64,000 nucleotides of DNA from Procambarus clarkii. Taxonomy: Eukaryota > Arthropoda > Malacostraca > Decapoda > Cambaridae. The notes under the pieces are model-generated. The model was not told the DNA's origin, did no database searches, and saw only the letters and a list, made by a program, of their open reading frames with translations. The stretch is taken from the NCBI RefSeq assembly GCF_040958095.1, contig NC_091233.1, positions 21,459,297 to 21,523,296 on the forward strand, written 5' to 3'. The position numbers were made by a program, and so were the translations under genes. Below, piece by piece: positions 17,886 to 29,040 of this stretch; position 1 is the first letter of the stretch; each line of letters begins with the position of its first letter.

Positions 17886-18700
17886 AGTCAACAAGCCTAT
17901 GACAAAAATCCCTCACTAAAAAAGATATTCAAAAGAATATACAATAATTTATCAGTCGGAAAATTAAGAAGAATTATTGATGAAAGAGGAGAAATCTCTC
18001 TCTTTTTAGAGAGATTAAGAGGCGGGACTCAAGATACGTCTCCAAGAAAAAATAAGATTATCTACAGTGATAAACTCGTAGCAACAACAAAAACTCCTTA
18101 TTGACGTCACAGTGACGTAACTCAGTATTGACTTTTGCTAATAACGTAACTATTAACTAGCCAAAGAGCCGTGAACGCTCTTCAGGCGATTAATATCACT
18201 TTTGTATTACTTAAAATGGGATTTTAATCGCTATAGCGTCAAGAAGATTGAAGCCTAATAGCTAATAAGAGCTAAAGTCTTGTATAATATACACAACCGT
18301 GTATAATACACCGAGACCTGTATAGAGTATAAAATACCATCATCTATTCGAAAATCTATACAAGTTTACCATATAAAATAATATCAGATAACTACCATAG
18401 AAAATACGGAATCGTTAATTGGATTCGACTCGTAACGAGAGGATTATGTTCAGCTTCGTTATGTAAAACAAAAAACATATGGCATTAATAAGAATTTTGC
18501 ATTAATGTATCGTAAAGAATTTTATTTTTACTATTTAGTGTTGATCAGCATATGTGAGTTTATTCTTAATTTAATTCATTTATGTGAATTATCGGATTAT
18601 TTAGATATTGATTTAAATCAAATTTTAAGCCTGTTAATTGCCCGTGTTGGTTCTTTTGATTTGTCACTCCTTAAAAAAAAACAATAAAATAGTCTAACCA
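17886..18700. other. No supported gene
   Basis: AT-rich. Short open frames such as the 60-codon one at 18505-18687 have no motif. Nothing else recognised. Confidence 0.45.
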
Positions 18701-18772
18701 GAAACGTACAAACCCAAGCAACCCACCTTATCGAATCCGATGCATAGAAAACGCATTTAAGCCCATTACTGT
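18701..18772 (-). mobile_element. Fam-W fragment
   Basis: CCAAGCAACCCACCTTATCG and GCATAGAAAACGCA are the reverse of Fam-W blocks at 42595 and 33285 (TTTTCTATGC...GGTAGGTGG). Confidence 0.45.
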
Positions 18773-18869
18773 CCATAATAGGCTGAATTTGTAACGTTTG
18801 GTTGCTCGAGGTAAGAAATGCGACTTATTTATTAGTTAAGGGGGATGAGTTGGTTGGTGATCGGTTGTT

Positions 18870-18962
18870 ATGAGTGGGATTGGGTGGTTATAAATAGGAG
18901 CTGCCTCGTATGGGCCAATAGGCCTTCTGCAGTTACCTTTGTTCTTATGTTCTTATGTTATT
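18870..18962 (+). mobile_element. LINE-D 3' end, unexpanded
   Basis: GAGTGGGATTGGGTGGTTAT, then a single AGGAGCTGCCTCGTATGGGC unit, then CAATAGGCCTTCTGCAG and a 9-bp terminal repeat (TTCTTATGT twice). This single unit is the ancestor-like form of the 46-copy array at 5542. Confidence 0.75.
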
Positions 18963-18965
18963 TGT

Positions 18966-19855
18966 TGGTATTTATGAGAAGTGAACTTCTCCCTCAATCT
19001 TCTTCAGTCTCCCCTCTCTCTCTCTCTCTCTCACCTTCTCATTAATTAAATTTCCTGTTCCTCCCACGCAGCAAAAACACTAGTCAAGCTGCTAAACTAA
19101 TTATCCAGTAACGATAGTTCCATATAGTTAAAATTCACAATAACGCCATAACCTCCATTACTGCTTCAGAAACTTCAATCCACTATTTAAAAAAAATACT
19201 AAAAAGAAAACGAACTTTTTAACAGTGACATTGGATCCGTATTAAAAGCAGCTACAAGCACAAAGAATGAGAAATTTAAGCTGTTTTTTAAAGCTGGAGA
19301 AAAAGCTTAGTATTAAAGCGTGCTCGTGAGCATATGATGTATGCTGATTCATACATAGTGCATGGGAAGAATACATAGTGTATAGGAAAGCATACTTATA
19401 CACCGGAACACTTCTAACGTTCAAAATATCCATCTTACTGAACAGCAAATTTGAGATTAATTTTAAAATATTTATATTTTCATGGTGATCAGATCAGCTC
19501 CCTCTGGTGTGGATCGGCGATCTAATTCATAGTTTTATATGACGTGAAATACAGTTAATAATAATTATCGAACAAACGAGCCATACAGAATGCCATTTTC
19601 TGCCTTGCCCCCGAACACTATGCGGTCCGCGAACATTTACAACAATTGTGTTAAGAGCCATTTTACATGATTTATTTCTAAATTATCTTTAGTGTCTAGG
19701 TTTATATATATTTTAGACACAGTGTTTAGAGTTTTTAAAACTCTTAAGAATTAACAGTTCTTAGTGATTATACAGCGAATGATTCATTTACCATAAGTGC
19801 TCACTTCCAGTTATTAAGCGCCAAGTTACTTACACGTAGCAGTAGGCTACGGGTG
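18966..19855. other. No supported gene
   Basis: A short TC run at 19014-19033, otherwise AT-rich unique sequence. No gene or transposon recognised. Confidence 0.45.
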
Positions 19856-20059
19856 ACTACGGGCTCACCATAGCCCGTGCTACTTGGAACTTTGTTCCAG
19901 GTAGCGAATGTTTAACAACAACAATGTTACGAGTACGAGAAAACATGTAGCTTAGTAAACTCCATCCTGCTACGTGCCAAGAGGACAAGGTTGTTGTTGT
20001 TAAAGATTCGCTACCTGGAACAAAGTTCCAAGCAGCACGGGCTATGGTGAGCCCGTAGT
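19856..20059. mobile_element. HP foldback element, complete
   Basis: Inverted repeats of 68 bp with only two mismatches: left starts ACTACGGGCTCACCATAGCC, right ends with its complement GGCTATGGTGAGCCCGTAGT. Each arm itself holds two hairpins (ACGGGCT/AGCCCGT and GGAAC-TTT-GTTCC). The core is about 67 bp and non-coding. This is the only two-armed copy here. The others are single arms or arrays. Confidence 0.8.
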
Positions 20060-20060
20060 G

Positions 20061-20534
20061 CCTTTGAGGACACGGGCAAAAACTGCTCTTGTCCTCTTGA
20101 CTGGATAATAATAATCTTATCTCTCTCTCTCTCTTCCACCTGTGTGGGATATATTCTGCCCAAATGAGCTCACTTTTTCACTGCCTCTGATGATTCTCCT
20201 GAGTGTTTTAGCGAAACACTTCCTTTAACGACACGTGTTAGCCCCATTAAAAGTGTGCAAAAACTTTAGAGAGAAATTGTTTTTTAACTTTTTACCTAAC
20301 AAAGAAAAATCAATTCCTACTAGAATCATTGATCTAACATTTTCGGTCATAGTGAAAATTTCGGTCATACGCGTCTATAAGAATACATAATTATGTAATA
20401 TAAAAAGCAGCCAAACACCTTTTTATATGAAATTTTAGCGTCGAAGTTCAAGAAGGCTTTAGAAGCGACTTTTAACTTCCTCCAAAAAAGCAGACGAGGA
20501 GTCACAATAACGTGGCTGAAATATATTGACCAGA
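20061..20534. other. No feature seen
   Basis: CT microsatellite near 20121-20134, then AT-rich unique sequence. Confidence 0.45.
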
Positions 20535-20662
20535 CCACACACTAGAAAGTGAAGGGACGACGACATTCCGGCCCGTCCTGGACCGAATCGACTTGAGAAC
20601 GGTCCAGGACGGACCGAAACGTCGCCGTCCCCCCTTCACCTTCTAATGTGTGGTCTGGCCAA
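20535..20662. mobile_element. Fam-Y, palindromic copy
   Basis: Left arm CCAGACCACACACTAGAAAG...CGTCCTGGACC and right arm GGTCCAGGACGGACCGAAAC...TAATGTGTGGTCTGG are inverted repeats of about 55 bp separated by GAATCGACTTGAGAAC. Several differences between the arms show age. Confidence 0.7.
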
Positions 20663-20869
20663 CATATTCCTCCAAGACTCTCACATATTCATTTACCGCA
20701 ACGCTTAATATCGCATTACGGGTTTCATTACATGACATCAAAACCGACCAATCACCCGGTTCCCACATCTACAAACCATCAAAGAACCTCGCCCGTGCTC
20801 CCAGGGTTATGATCGAGAGCATAATCAATAACTTTTCTTCGATTCAGTTCTTATGCGCGGGGAGATGTG

Positions 20870-20932
20870 CCAGCGGCTCGCGGAATAGCGTCTCGTTTTC
20901 TGTTTTAGGTTCTCTGGCGGGTTAGGACAAGA
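20870..20932 (+). mobile_element. Fam-X fragment
   Basis: GTCTCGTTTTCTGTTTTAGG then TTCTCTGGCGGGTTAGGA matches the 3' part of Fam-X at 35610-35665. Confidence 0.5.
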
Positions 20933-21069
20933 ACATTTTAGTATATAAGTTTTATTAATGCTGCTCACTACCGGTGTCCCTGCATCATTAGCTGTTAATA
21001 TATACAAGTTTGAGAGTAAATTTCCAGATTAAACCTCCTCAGATGATAGTACTCATAGCTACTATTTAT

Positions 21070-21288
21070 TCTAAGGCCTCATTATATTGATGGTAGGCCT
21101 CATTATATTGATGGTAGGCCTCATTATATTGATGGTAGGACATTATATTGATGGTAGGCCTCATTATATTGATGGTAGGACATTATATTGATGGTAAGCC
21201 TCATTATATTGATGGTAGGCCTCATTATATTGATGGTAGGCCTCATTATATTGATGGTAGGCCTCATTATATTGATGGTAGGCCTACA
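21070..21288. repeat. 21-bp minisatellite
   Basis: About ten copies of GGCCTCATTATATTGATGGT plus A, two of them shortened to 19 bp (GGACATTATATTGATGGTA). Alternation of full and short units near 21130-21190. Confidence 0.9.
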
Positions 21289-21361
21289 CTAATGCTTGTT
21301 TTATCCTGATTTGATGGTTTGGACATTAAATATTTACTATATATTAGTTCGTTTCTGCATT

Positions 21362-21476
21362 TCATAAGAACATGAGAATTAAGTAAAGTGCAGATAGCCT
21401 ATTGCGCCCTGCGAGGCAGCATAATATACCCACCCAAACTAATATATATGTCTAACCTACGCTTGAAACAATCAAA
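21362..21476 (-). mobile_element. LINE-D 3' end, unexpanded, minus strand
   Basis: Reversed: CATAAGAACATGAGAATTAA (terminal repeat side), CTATTGCGCCCTGCGAGGCAG (single unit position), TATATGTCTAACCTACGCTT. Diverged but in the same order as 18870 and 48842. Confidence 0.65.
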
Positions 21477-21805
21477 GGCTCCCCAGCCTGTCGTTTTATT
21501 GCTATATGCTTCTAGAAATAAATCCTAATATCCTAATGTACTTTATTTTCAACATTTATGGATTGATTTCTAAGGTTTAAATTTCTACTAATCGTCACCC
21601 CCTCCCTCTCAATCCCAGATTTTTTTCACAATTAGGCTTTGTAATTTTAATATCATCCAATATTTTAAACATATCATCATATTTTATTAACATACCATTT
21701 TCTAACTATCGTCATTACCTAGCCTCAAAAATCTTTAATTTTGTCCGCATAAAACTGCCAATCTTTCGACCATTTCAAAAGCCTATCTAAACCGTCTTTA
21801 ATTAC

Positions 21806-22012
21806 CCTGGAAACACAAACCGAAACTTTCTTTATTTTCCGCTTGTTACAACTTGTAATAAAGTTGTTACATCTTGGCTTAACGTGTTTATGACGTATTA
21901 GAACGTTGTTACAACTTGCTATATTGGTTGTTATAACTGGTTAGGTGGTGTTAAAACTTGTTCGAACGTTGTACCAACGTCGTAGTTTCGGTGTGTGTTT
22001 GGCAGGAAGAGA
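21806..22012. mobile_element. MITE-2, best copy
   Basis: About 205 bp with terminal inverted repeats: left CCTGGAAACACAAACCGAAAC and right GTTTCGGTGTGTGTTTGGCAG. The interior is full of GTTACAACTT and AACGTTGTACCAACGTCG and has no ORF. Nearly identical to the copy at 46464-46667. Confidence 0.8.
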
Positions 22013-22440
22013 TTTCGAGTCTTATTTTGAACTTATTTATTGTTTAATTATCGCATCGTCTACAAATTTGGTAAAAAATGCGGCTTTGTCTATAATCTAA
22101 ATCATTTATATATATATGGTAAAGAAATAGGTCCCAGGAGAGAGCCTTGAGGCACTCCATATAAAACGGTTTCCCACTCTTAACCCTATTGACTTAAGCT
22201 TCCCATCTTTCATGTTCAGGTCTGTCCAATATATGCATTTATGAAATTCCTTAGTCCATTAAAATCACCTTTTTTTTGGAAATCTGACACATTAACATAA
22301 TTTTCCTCTTATTTCAATAGCATTTTTTCTCGATGTGACTTGACAAAGATGTAAATAAAAACTGTTAATCTCCATGTTTCTTAGTCCTTATCTTGTATAT
22401 TTATATATATTTATTCTGTATATTTACGACAATTTACGTC
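22013..22440. other. No supported gene
   Basis: AT-rich sequence. Phrases such as CCAGGAGAGAGCCTTGAGGC may be an old LINE remnant, but I cannot read a clear motif. Confidence 0.4.
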
Positions 22441-22451
22441 AGTCTTGAGGT

Positions 22452-22512
22452 ACTCACCCAGTTGTACTCACCTAGTTGTGCTTGCGGGGGTTCTTGCGGG
22501 TATACTGAATCA
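22452..22512 (-). mobile_element. LINE-A tail fragment, minus strand
   Basis: GTACTCACCTAGTTGTGCTT and GCGGGGGTT are the reverse of the LINE-A 3' end (AACCCCCGCAAGCACAACTA). GTACTCACCCAGTTGT just before is a second short copy of the terminus. Confidence 0.65.
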
Positions 22513-22515
22513 GGA

Positions 22516-22864
22516 CCTGGTTGTATAACCTTGTGTATAACATGTATAAAACATGTATTTAACATGTATTGAAGATTGCTATATTACTTTTGCTAAGCGA
22601 GTCTCTGTGAACCAAGTTTCTTTGCAACCTGTCTCTGCCTGTCTATACATCAATCTCTTTCCAGACTTGCAAAGAAGTAAACAGAGAAAAGGCAAGGTTT
22701 ACACAGAGTACACGCTTATGTGGATAATTTTAATGATGTTAGTCTACCGCCGGTGATTGTGTTGTCGTAGTACGGTCATTATTGTACGAATTGGGTTTAC
22801 AGAGTCACAAATTTGTAAAGAATTTACAATTTAGTCCCGCCTCTGAGAGTGACGAGAGAGAGAG
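22516..22864. other. No feature seen
   Basis: Unique sequence ending in a short GAGA tract at 22850-22864. Confidence 0.4.
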
Positions 22865-22865
22865 A

Positions 22866-24588
22866 GATTCTACCTTGGAAATAGACATTCTACCTTGGCT
22901 CTAGACATTCTACCTTGGCCCTAGACATTCTACCTAGGCCCTAGACATTCTACCTTGGCCATAGACATTCTACCTTAGCTCTAAACATTCTACATTGGCC
23001 CTAGACATTCTACCTTGGAAATAGACATTCTACCTTGGCCCTAGTCATTCTACCTTGGTCCTAGACATTCTACCTTGGCCTTAAACATTCTACCTTGGCC
23101 CTAGACATTCTACCTTGGAAATACATTCTACCTTGGAAATAGACATTCTACCTTGGCCCCTAGACATTCTACCTTGGCTCTAAACATTCTACCTTAGCCC
23201 TAGACATTCTACCTTGGCCCTAGACATTCTACCTTGGCCCTAGACATTCTACCTTGGCCATAGACATTCTACCTTGGCCCTAGACATTCTACCTTGGCCC
23301 TAGACATTCTACCTTGGCTCCTAGACATTCTACCTTGGCCCTAGACATTCTACCTTGGCCCTAGACATTCTACCTTGGCCCTAGACATTCTACCTTGGCC
23401 ATAGACATTCTACCTTGGCCCTAGACATTCTACCTTGGCCCTAGACATTCTACCTTGGCCCTAGACATTCTACCTTGGCCCTAGACATTCTACCTTGGCC
23501 CTAGACATTCTACCTTGGCTCCTAGACATTCTACCTTGGCCCTAGACATTCTACCTTGGCCCTAGACATTCTACCTTGGCCCTAGACATTCTACCTTGGC
23601 CATAGACATTCTACCTTGGCCCTAGACATTCTACCTTGGCCCTAGACATTCTACCTTGGCCCTAGACATTCTACCTTGGCCCTAGACATTCTACCTTGGC
23701 CATAGACATTCTACCTTGGCCCTAGACATTCTACCTTGGCCCTAGACATTCTACCTTGGCTCCTAGACATTCTACCTTGGCCCTAGACATTCTACCTTGG
23801 CTCTAGACATTCTACCTTGGCCCTAGACATTCTACCTTGGCCCTAGACATTCTACCTTGGCCCTAGACATTCTACCTTGGCCCTAGACATTCTACCTTAG
23901 CCCTAGACATTCTACCTTGGCCATAGACATTCTACCTTGGCCATAGACATTCTACCTTGGCTCTAAACATTCTACCCTGGCTCTAGACATTCTACCTTGG
24001 CCCTAGACATTCTACTTTGGCTCTAGACATTCTACCTTGGCCATAGACATTCTACCATGGCCCTAGACATTCTACCTTGGCTCCTAGACATTCTACCTTG
24101 GCCCTAGACATTCTACCTTGACTCTAGACATTCTACCTTGGCCATAGACATTCTACCTTGACTCTAGACATTCTACCTTGGCCCTAGACATTCTACCTTG
24201 GCCCTAGACATTCTACCTTGGCCCTAGACATTCTACCTTAGCCCTAGACATTCTACCTTGGCCATAGACATTCTACCTTGGCCATAGACATTCTACCTTG
24301 GCTCTAAACATTCTACCCTGGCTCTAGACATTCTACCTTGGCCCTAGACATTCTACTTTGACTCTAGACATTCTACCTTGGCCATAGACATTCTACCATG
24401 GCCCTAGACATTCTACCTTGACTCTAGACATTCTACCTTGGCCCTAGACATTCTACCTTAGCCCTAGACATTCTACCTTGGCCATAGACATTCTACCTTG
24501 GCTCTAGACATTCTACCTTGGCTCTAGACATTCTACCTTGGCTCTAGACATTCTACCTTGGCTCTAGACATTCTACCTTGGCCCTCAC
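22866..24588. repeat. 20-bp minisatellite, ~86 copies
   Basis: Unit ACATTCTACCTTGGCCCTAG, 20 bp, with 21-bp forms (GGCTCCTAG) and variants GAAATAG, CATAG and CTCTAG. A distinctive run of variants (TTAGCCC, CATAG, CATAG, CTCTAAA, ACCCTGG) occurs at about 23895-24010 and again at 24236-24355, so a block of about 341 bp was duplicated. 20/21-bp units keep no frame, so non-coding. Confidence 0.95.
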
Positions 24589-24654
24589 ACATAATATAAC
24601 CGCAAAACTATTATGTAACTACCAAAGGTTGAAAGTATATCGAAAGAGATAGTA

Positions 24655-24757
<103 letters not shown>

Positions 24758-24913
24758 GCTATACATGGAACTGTATGAACGATACATGCCTAAAATAGCC
24801 TGAATGACGTTTATCAGATAAAAAAAAATCATGATAATTCTTGATGATAATGCACGATAGAAATGAAGAATGAGTATATCGGAAAATTTGTCTGAGCATA
24901 AGATCATTCTTTG

Positions 24914-25034
24914 CAAGATACGATTGGAAGATACGATTGGAAGATACGATTGGAAGATACGATTGGAAGATACGATTGGAAGGTACGATTGGAAGATACG
25001 ATTGGAAGATACGATTGGAAGATACGATTGATGG
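24914..25034. repeat. 13-bp minisatellite
   Basis: Nine to ten copies of GAAGATACGATTG, one with GAAGGTACGATTG. Confidence 0.93.
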
Positions 25035-25140
25035 ATAAATGGATCGTGTTATTGCAAAATCGTCCATTCAAGGAACGAAGTGTAAAAGTTTAGAGATTAA
25101 ATGCAGGAATTTATGAGTGAGAAGATGATGATCAAATGGT

Positions 25141-26905
25141 TAGCGATCTTCCAGCAAGAGTACAAGAAGTGATCTTCCAGCAAGAGTACAAGAAGTGAGT
25201 GATCTTCCAGCAAGAGTACAAGAAGGAAGTGATCTTCCAGCAAGAGTACAAGAAGGAAGTGATCTTCCAGCAAGAGTACAAGAAGTGATCTTCCAGCAAG
25301 AGTACAAGAAGTGATCTTCCAGCAAGAGTACAAGAAGTGATCTTCCAGCAAGAGTACAAGAAGTGATCTTCCAGCAAGAGTACAAGAAGTGATCTTCCAG
25401 CAAGAGTACAAGAAGTGATCTTCCAGCAAGAGTACAAGAAGTGAGTGATCTTCCAGCAAGAGTACAAGAAGTGAGTGATCTTCCAGCAAGAGTACAAGAA
25501 GTGATCTTCCAGCAAGAGTACAAGAAGTGAGTGATCTTCCAGCAAGAGTACAAGAAGTGATCTTCCAGCAAGAGTACAAGAAGTGAGTGATCTTCCAGCA
25601 AGAGTACAAGAAGTGATCTTCCAGCAAGAGTACAAGAAGTGAGTGATCTTCCAGCAAGAGTACAAGAAGTGAGTGATCTTCCAGCAAGAGTACAAGAAGT
25701 GATCTTCCAGCAAGAGTACAAGAGGTGATCTTCCAGCAAGAGTACAAGAAGTGAGTGATCTTCCAGCAAGAGTACAAGAAGGAAGTGATCTTCCAGCAAG
25801 AGTACAAGAAGGAAGTGATCTTCCAGCAAGAGTACAAGAAGTGATCTTCCAGCAAGAGTACAAGAAGTGATCTTCCAGCAAGAGTACAAGAAAGAGGTGA
25901 TCTTCCAGCAAGAGTACAAGAAGGAAGTGATCTTCCAGCAAGAGTACAAGAAGTGAGTGATCTTCCAGCAAGAGTACAAGAAGTGATCTTCCAGCAAGAG
26001 TACAAGAAGTGATCTTCCAGCAAGAGTACAAGAAGGAAGCGATCTTCCAGCAAGAGTATAAGAAGGAAGTGATCTTCCAGCAAGAGTACAAGAAGGAAGT
26101 GATCTTCCAGCAAGAGGACAAGAAGGAAGTGATCTTCCAGCAAGAGGACAAGAAGAAAGTGATCTTCCAGCAAGAGTACAAGAAGTGATCTTCCAGCAAG
26201 AGTACAAGAAGTGAGTGATCTTCCAGCAAGAGTACAAGAAGTGAGTGATCTTCCAGCAAGAGTACAAGAAGTGATCTTCCAGCAAGAGTACAAGAAGTGA
26301 TCTTCCAGCAAGAGTACAAGAAGTGAGTGATCTTCCAGCAAGAGTACAAGAAGGAAGCGATCTTCCAGCAAGAGTATAAGAAGGAAGTGATCTTCCAGCA
26401 AGAGTACAAGAAGGAAGTGATCTTCCAGCAAGAGTACAAGAAGGAAGTGATCTTCCAGCAAGAGTACAAGAAGGAAGTGATCTTCCAGCAAGAGTACAAG
26501 AAGTGATCTTCCAGCAAGAGTACAAGAAGTGATCTTCCAGCAAGAGTACAAGAAGTGATCTTCCAGCAAGAGTACAAGAAGTGAGTGATCTTCCAGCAAG
26601 AGTACAAGAAGAAAGTGATCTTCCAGCAAGAGTAGAAGAAGAAAGTGATCTTCCAGCAAGAGTACAAGAAGGAAGTGATCTTCCAGCAAGAGTACAAGAA
26701 GAAAGTGATCTTCCAGCAAGAGTACAAGAAGGAAGCGATCTTCCAGCAAGAGTACAAGAAGAAAGTGATCTTCCAGCAAGAGTACAAGAAGGAAGCGATC
26801 TTCCAGCAAGAGGACAAGAAGGAAGCGATCTTCCAGCAAGAGTACAAGAAGGAAGTGATCTTCCAGCAAGAGGACAAGAAGAAAGTGATCTTCCAGCAAG
26901 ATCAG
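25141..26905. repeat. 26/30-bp minisatellite, ~62 copies
   Basis: Core GATCTTCCAGCAAGAGTACA with AGAAGT (26 bp), AGAAGTGAGT (30 bp) or AGAAGGAAGT (30 bp) endings. The left two thirds mix 26- and 30-bp forms. From about 26580 all units are 30 bp. Mixed lengths break any frame, and the long minus-strand frames simply switch repeat phase, so I do not call a protein. A 146-codon plus-strand frame (26581-27021) over the uniform 30-bp part has no start or family support. Confidence 0.93.
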
Positions 26906-27269
26906 AACAACAACAGATCAGCAGAAAGTTTACCACAGAGAATGTCTGCAGACCAGCAGACAAGTTACAGCAGAAAATCATTAATAGCAGCTTTACTGTA
27001 AACCAAGAACCACAATTCTAATTAAACTCCAGTGAGAATTTATCAATTCGTTATGGCTCCCTCGAGGAATCCCAAGAATCTTCATATTCTTCAACTTCTA
27101 TCTTAATATATCTCTCCACCGGCAACTTAAATATATCTCTCTGGGTATATCCTTGTCAGGTCGTAGATCTTCCCTTGTCCACTAACTTGTCTCTCTTTAT
27201 GTCTTGCTCTCATAACTCACTCTTGGAATGTTCTTCCTCGTGGCTCTATTACTCACTTTCTTCAATTTA

Positions 27270-27625
27270 TTTCCCCAGGGCCATTGTGACTCTTGGATTT
27301 TTTTCCCAAAGGCCATCTTGACTTTTGGATTTTTTCCCAAGGCCATCTTGACTCTTGGATTTTTCCCCAAAGGCCATCAGGACTCTTGGATTTTTCCCCA
27401 AAGGCCATCAGGACTCTTGGATTTTTCCCCAAAGGCCATCAGGACTCTTGGATTTTCCCCAAAGGCCATCAGGACTCTTGGATTTTTCCCAAAGGCCATC
27501 AGGACTCTTGGATCCCCCCCCCCCAAGGCCATCAGGACTCGGATTTTCCCCTAAAGCCATAAAGATTCTTGGATATTTTCCCAAAGCCAACAGGATTCTT
27601 GGATTTTTTCCCTAAGCCTTCATGA
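27270..27625. repeat. ~31-bp minisatellite
   Basis: About eleven diverged units with GACTCTTGGATTTTTCCCCA and AAGGCCATCAG. Central units are nearly identical and outer ones decay, with TTGGATATTC echoes reaching 27760. Confidence 0.85.
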
Positions 27626-28164
27626 GAGCTACTCTTCTCTTGGATATTTTTCCCCGTGGCTACTAGCTGCCTTGGTTTTTCTTGGGTTTTTTTAGAAGCC
27701 TTTATATGGTTCTTAATTTTCTTCGAATTATCCTCATAACTTCCTAACTTTCTTGGATATTCTTGGCTTTTCCCCAGACTCCACTCTCTCCCTCACCGTA
27801 TACTGTACATATGTATAAATATGTATAATCTTATAATCAATGAAATCATTTCGATAGTGTACTTTAACTCCAGCAAATATATCTTCAATTCGGATGCTTA
27901 TTCACTCCCAAAACTAATTTCAATACGGCAAACTGACTCCTCCCCCCCTCCCGTAATACGAACTAAGAGGTGATAGAGGACTTTCAAACAAGTCAAACAA
28001 GTCAAGAGGACAAACAAGTCAAAACAACAACTATGTTACAGCCGGCAACAATACTGATTCTTGATGCAAAATGTATTCCAATGCAGAAGTGTTTAAAAAT
28101 GATATATTTAAGACAATACAGAACGAGTTATAGTCAAGAAAAATAGAATATTCTATAGTATGAC
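27626..28164. other. No feature seen
   Basis: Pyrimidine-rich then AT-rich sequence. CAAACAAGTCAA is repeated three times near 27986-28022. No gene. Confidence 0.45.
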
Positions 28165-28167
28165 TGC

Positions 28168-28428
28168 CGAGTTCCTTCTTGAGGTTATCTTGAGATGATT
28201 TCGGGGCTTTTAGTGTCCCCGCGGCCCGGTCCTCGACCAGGCCTCCACCCCCAGGAAGCAGCCCGTGACAGCTGACTAACACCCAGGTACCTATTTTACT
28301 GCTAGGTAACAGGGGCATAGGGTGAAAGAAACTCTGCCCATTGTTTCTCGCCGGTGCCTGGGATCGAACCCAGGACCACAGGATCACAAGTCCCGCGTGC
28401 TGTCCGCTCGGCCGACCGACTCCCTTGT
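28168..28428 (-). mobile_element. SINE-1 copy, minus strand
   Basis: Complete: tail TTGAGGTTATCTTGAGATG at left, body, reversed box B CTGGGATCGAACCC, Thr-type loop (TCACAAG reversed), head end GGCCGACCGACTCCC at right. Confidence 0.88.
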
Positions 28429-28507
28429 CCGAAACTCGGGAAGGAATCACACTGCGATAAGCATATAAAACAGAAGGCTTGGTAATCATGTATCAGGAGG
28501 TAATTAT

Positions 28508-28668
28508 CAGAAGAACGTACTAAGTACTGGGAAGGGGTCAGGATAAGGATTTGGGATGGGACGGTGGGAAAGGAATGGTGCCCAACCACTTGAGGATGGT
28601 CGGGGATTGAACGCCGACCTGCATGAAGCGAGACCGTCGCTCTACCGTCCAGCCCAAATGCCTGGTAA
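28508..28668 (-). mobile_element. SINE-2 copy, minus strand
   Basis: GTCAGGATAAGGATTTGGGA, AATGGTGCCCAACCACTTGA, GGGGATTGAACGCCGACCTG and CGAGACCGTCGCTCTACCGT are the reverse of the SINE-2 body and head. Confidence 0.8.
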
Positions 28669-28671
28669 TAA

Positions 28672-28916
28672 TAGGTTATCTTGAGATGATTTCGGGGCCT
28701 AGTGTCCACGCGGCCCGGTCCTCGACCAGGCCTCTACCCCCCAGGAAGTACCCCGAAGTGGCTGTCTAACTCCCAGGTACCTATTTACTTCTAGATAACA
28801 GGGACATCGAGGTGAAAGAAACATTTTGCCCATTTGTCTCCGCCTCCACCGGGGATCGAACTCGGAACCTCAGGACTACGAATCCGAAGCGCTGTCCACC
28901 CAGCTGTCAGGCGCCT
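28672..28916 (-). mobile_element. SINE-1 copy, diverged, minus strand
   Basis: TTATCTTGAGATGATTTCGG tail, TACCTATTTACTTCTAGATA body and reversed box B GGGATCGAACTC, with loop ACTACGAAT (CGT, Thr-like). It abuts SINE-2 at its left. Confidence 0.8.
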
Positions 28917-29040
28917 CAGGCTACCATAAAAGCAATATGTCTCCACGAGAGTAATAACACAGGATTTTACACAATTAAAATATAGTTTGAGGACGAAAAA
29001 ACTTTTATAGCGGCATATTAACCAATTTCGGGATCGGGTT

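Noticed and set aside
17484-18104. 206-codon plus-strand frame
   Set aside because: It runs through Fam-Y and a SINE-1 copy; the remaining part has no recognised domain.
25097-26981. Three overlapping minus-strand frames of ~600 codons
   Set aside because: Units of 26 and 30 bp shift the frame at each change, so the 'protein' switches among LLLEDHF, YSCWKIT and CTLAGRS; not maintained coding sequence.
26581-27021. 146-codon plus-strand frame with SDLPARVQEE repeats and a unique tail
   Set aside because: Uniform 30-bp units keep the frame open, but there is no start context, upstream units break the frame and the tail has no known motif. Transcript data could change this.
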